DNA of 64,000 bases, from positions 744,001-808,000 of the forward strand of contig CAVWRA010000012.1 of assembly GCA_963757265.1 (NCBI GenBank), written 5' to 3'. A model generated the notes under the pieces. It did no database searches and was not told where the DNA came from. It saw only the letters and a program-made list of their open reading frames with translations. Below, piece after piece: positions 63,376-64,000 of this stretch. Position 1 is the stretch's first letter, and every line of letters begins with the position of its first letter. The stretch is from CAIVVT01 sp963757265. GTDB taxonomy: Bacteria; Acidobacteriota; Terriglobia; Bryobacterales; Bryobacteraceae. Made by a program: the position numbers and the translations under genes.

Positions 63376-64000
63376 ATGCTGCCCATCATCTGGTTCTGCA
63401 TCGTCGCCGTCATGGTCGCGCTCTACGTCGTGCTGGACGGCTTTGACCTCGGCGCCGGCATCGTCCACCTCTGCGTCGCCCGCAACGACGAGGAGCGCCG
63501 CGCCGTCATCTCCTCCATCGGGCCCGTCTGGGATGGCAACGAGGTCTGGCTCCTGGCCGGCGGCGGCGCGCTCTATTTCGCCTTCCCGGCCCTCTACGCC
63601 TCCTCCTTCAGCGGCTTCTACCTGCCGTTGATGATGGTGCTCTGGCTGCTCATCTTGCGCGGGTCCGCCATCGAGTTCCGCAACCAGATGAGGAACCGCG
63701 TCTGGGTCCCCTTCTGGGATGTCGTCTTCTCTCTGGCCAGCGCCCTGCTCGCCATCTTCTTTGGCGCCGCTCTCGGCAACGTCGTCCGCGGCGTCCCGCT
63801 GGATGCCAACCACGAGTTCTTCCTGCCCTTGTGGACCAATTTCCAGCCCGGCCGCAGTGCTGGCATTCTCGACTGGTACACCGTCCTGGTGGGCCTCTTC
63901 GCCTTCTTCACCCTGACCCTCCACGGCGCGCTGTGGATCAACCTCAAAACCACCGGCGAGCTCCAGGCCCGCGCCCGCCGCGTCGCCCGCCTGGCCTGGC
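63376..64000 (+). CDS. cydB: Cytochrome bd ubiquinol oxidase subunit II (partial, 3' cut)
   Basis: The first 208 residues of CydB. It starts MLPIIWFCIVAVMVALYVVL and continues with DGFDLGAGIVHLCVARNDEE, GPVWDGNEVWLLAGGGALYF with AFPALYA, the RGSAIEFRNQ segment and further helices. All match CydB. The gene continues beyond the window edge. AGGAG lies at 63356-63360, 15 bp before the ATG, a rather long spacing. It is co-directional with cydA and together they form the oxidase. Confidence 0.95.
   Translation, partial: MLPIIWFCIVAVMVALYVVLDGFDLGAGIVHLCVARNDEERRAVISSIGPVWDGNEVWLLAGGGALYFAFPALYASSFSGFYLPLMMVLWLLILRGSAIEFRNQMRNRVWVPFWDVVFSLASALLAIFFGAALGNVVRGVPLDANHEFFLPLWTNFQPGRSAGILDWYTVLVGLFAFFTLTLHGALWINLKTTGELQARARRVARLAW

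Overview
The window is 64 kb of high-GC bacterial DNA with dense genes on both strands. Gene content points to an Acidobacteriota member, probably Bryobacterales/Solibacter-like (inference from families only; no 16S rRNA or ribosomal protein is present). Pointers are a VWFA-domain protein of the acidobacterial type, a PEP-CTERM surface protein, an Oar-like carboxypeptidase-regulatory/TonB-barrel protein, a large tricorn-type S41 protease, many Tat-signal enzymes, a DUF4838 protein and ThuA, GH5 and Gfo/Idh/MocA proteins typical of polysaccharide degraders.

Layout. 0-7 kb: end of lpxK, ogt, an ABC exporter operon behind a frameshifted diacylglycerol-kinase gene, ligA-dedA, and a 271-bp inverted-repeat element that supplies the DedA C-terminus. 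7-12.5 kb: tricorn protease, DUF4337 protein, PEP-CTERM protein with a long AT-richer leader. 12.7-22.7 kb: Tat-exported PLP enzyme, then a minus-strand series: msrA, a PQQ-type sugar dehydrogenase, msrB, thuA; a DUF4838 glycosidase-like protein; and two beta-propeller proteins, one frameshifted. 22.9-30.2 kb: TonB-type receptor, then a carbohydrate-like locus of a SIS isomerase, PfkB kinase, Amidohydro_2 protein and YjbQ protein, with a divergent cupin gene; the amidohydrolase and yjbQ together carry at least five indels. 30.2-38 kb: GH5 enzyme, haem-motif PD40/TPR protein, IS21-like remnant, tRNA-Val(CAC), lexA, prmA, a repeat-rich intergenic block and an NlpE-META protein. 38.6-45 kb: low-complexity secreted proteins, an amidase and a DNRLRE-collagen-propeller protein. 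45-50.7 kb: moeA-moaC-mogA, VWA protein, Gfo/Idh/MocA oxidoreductase, UPF0173 hydrolase.

51-64 kb is a respiratory and envelope region. An mtrC-mtrA-mtrB-like trio (two decahaem cytochromes and an MtrB/PioB barrel, in the order known from Shewanella) is followed by a four-haem cytochrome, a Lol-like ABC permease/ATPase pair with a LolA-like carrier, an alpha/beta hydrolase, and cydAB encoding cytochrome bd oxidase (cydB runs off the window). The cell can plausibly move electrons across its outer membrane to an extracellular acceptor and also respire oxygen at low tension.

Three features deserve most attention: the acidobacterial MtrCAB-like conduit; the SIS/PfkB/amidohydrolase/YjbQ/cupin locus; and an intergenic array at 36635-36690 in which six TGTCGA-type hexamers sit exactly 10 bp apart. 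Several frameshifts lie in short homopolymers and may be assembly errors.
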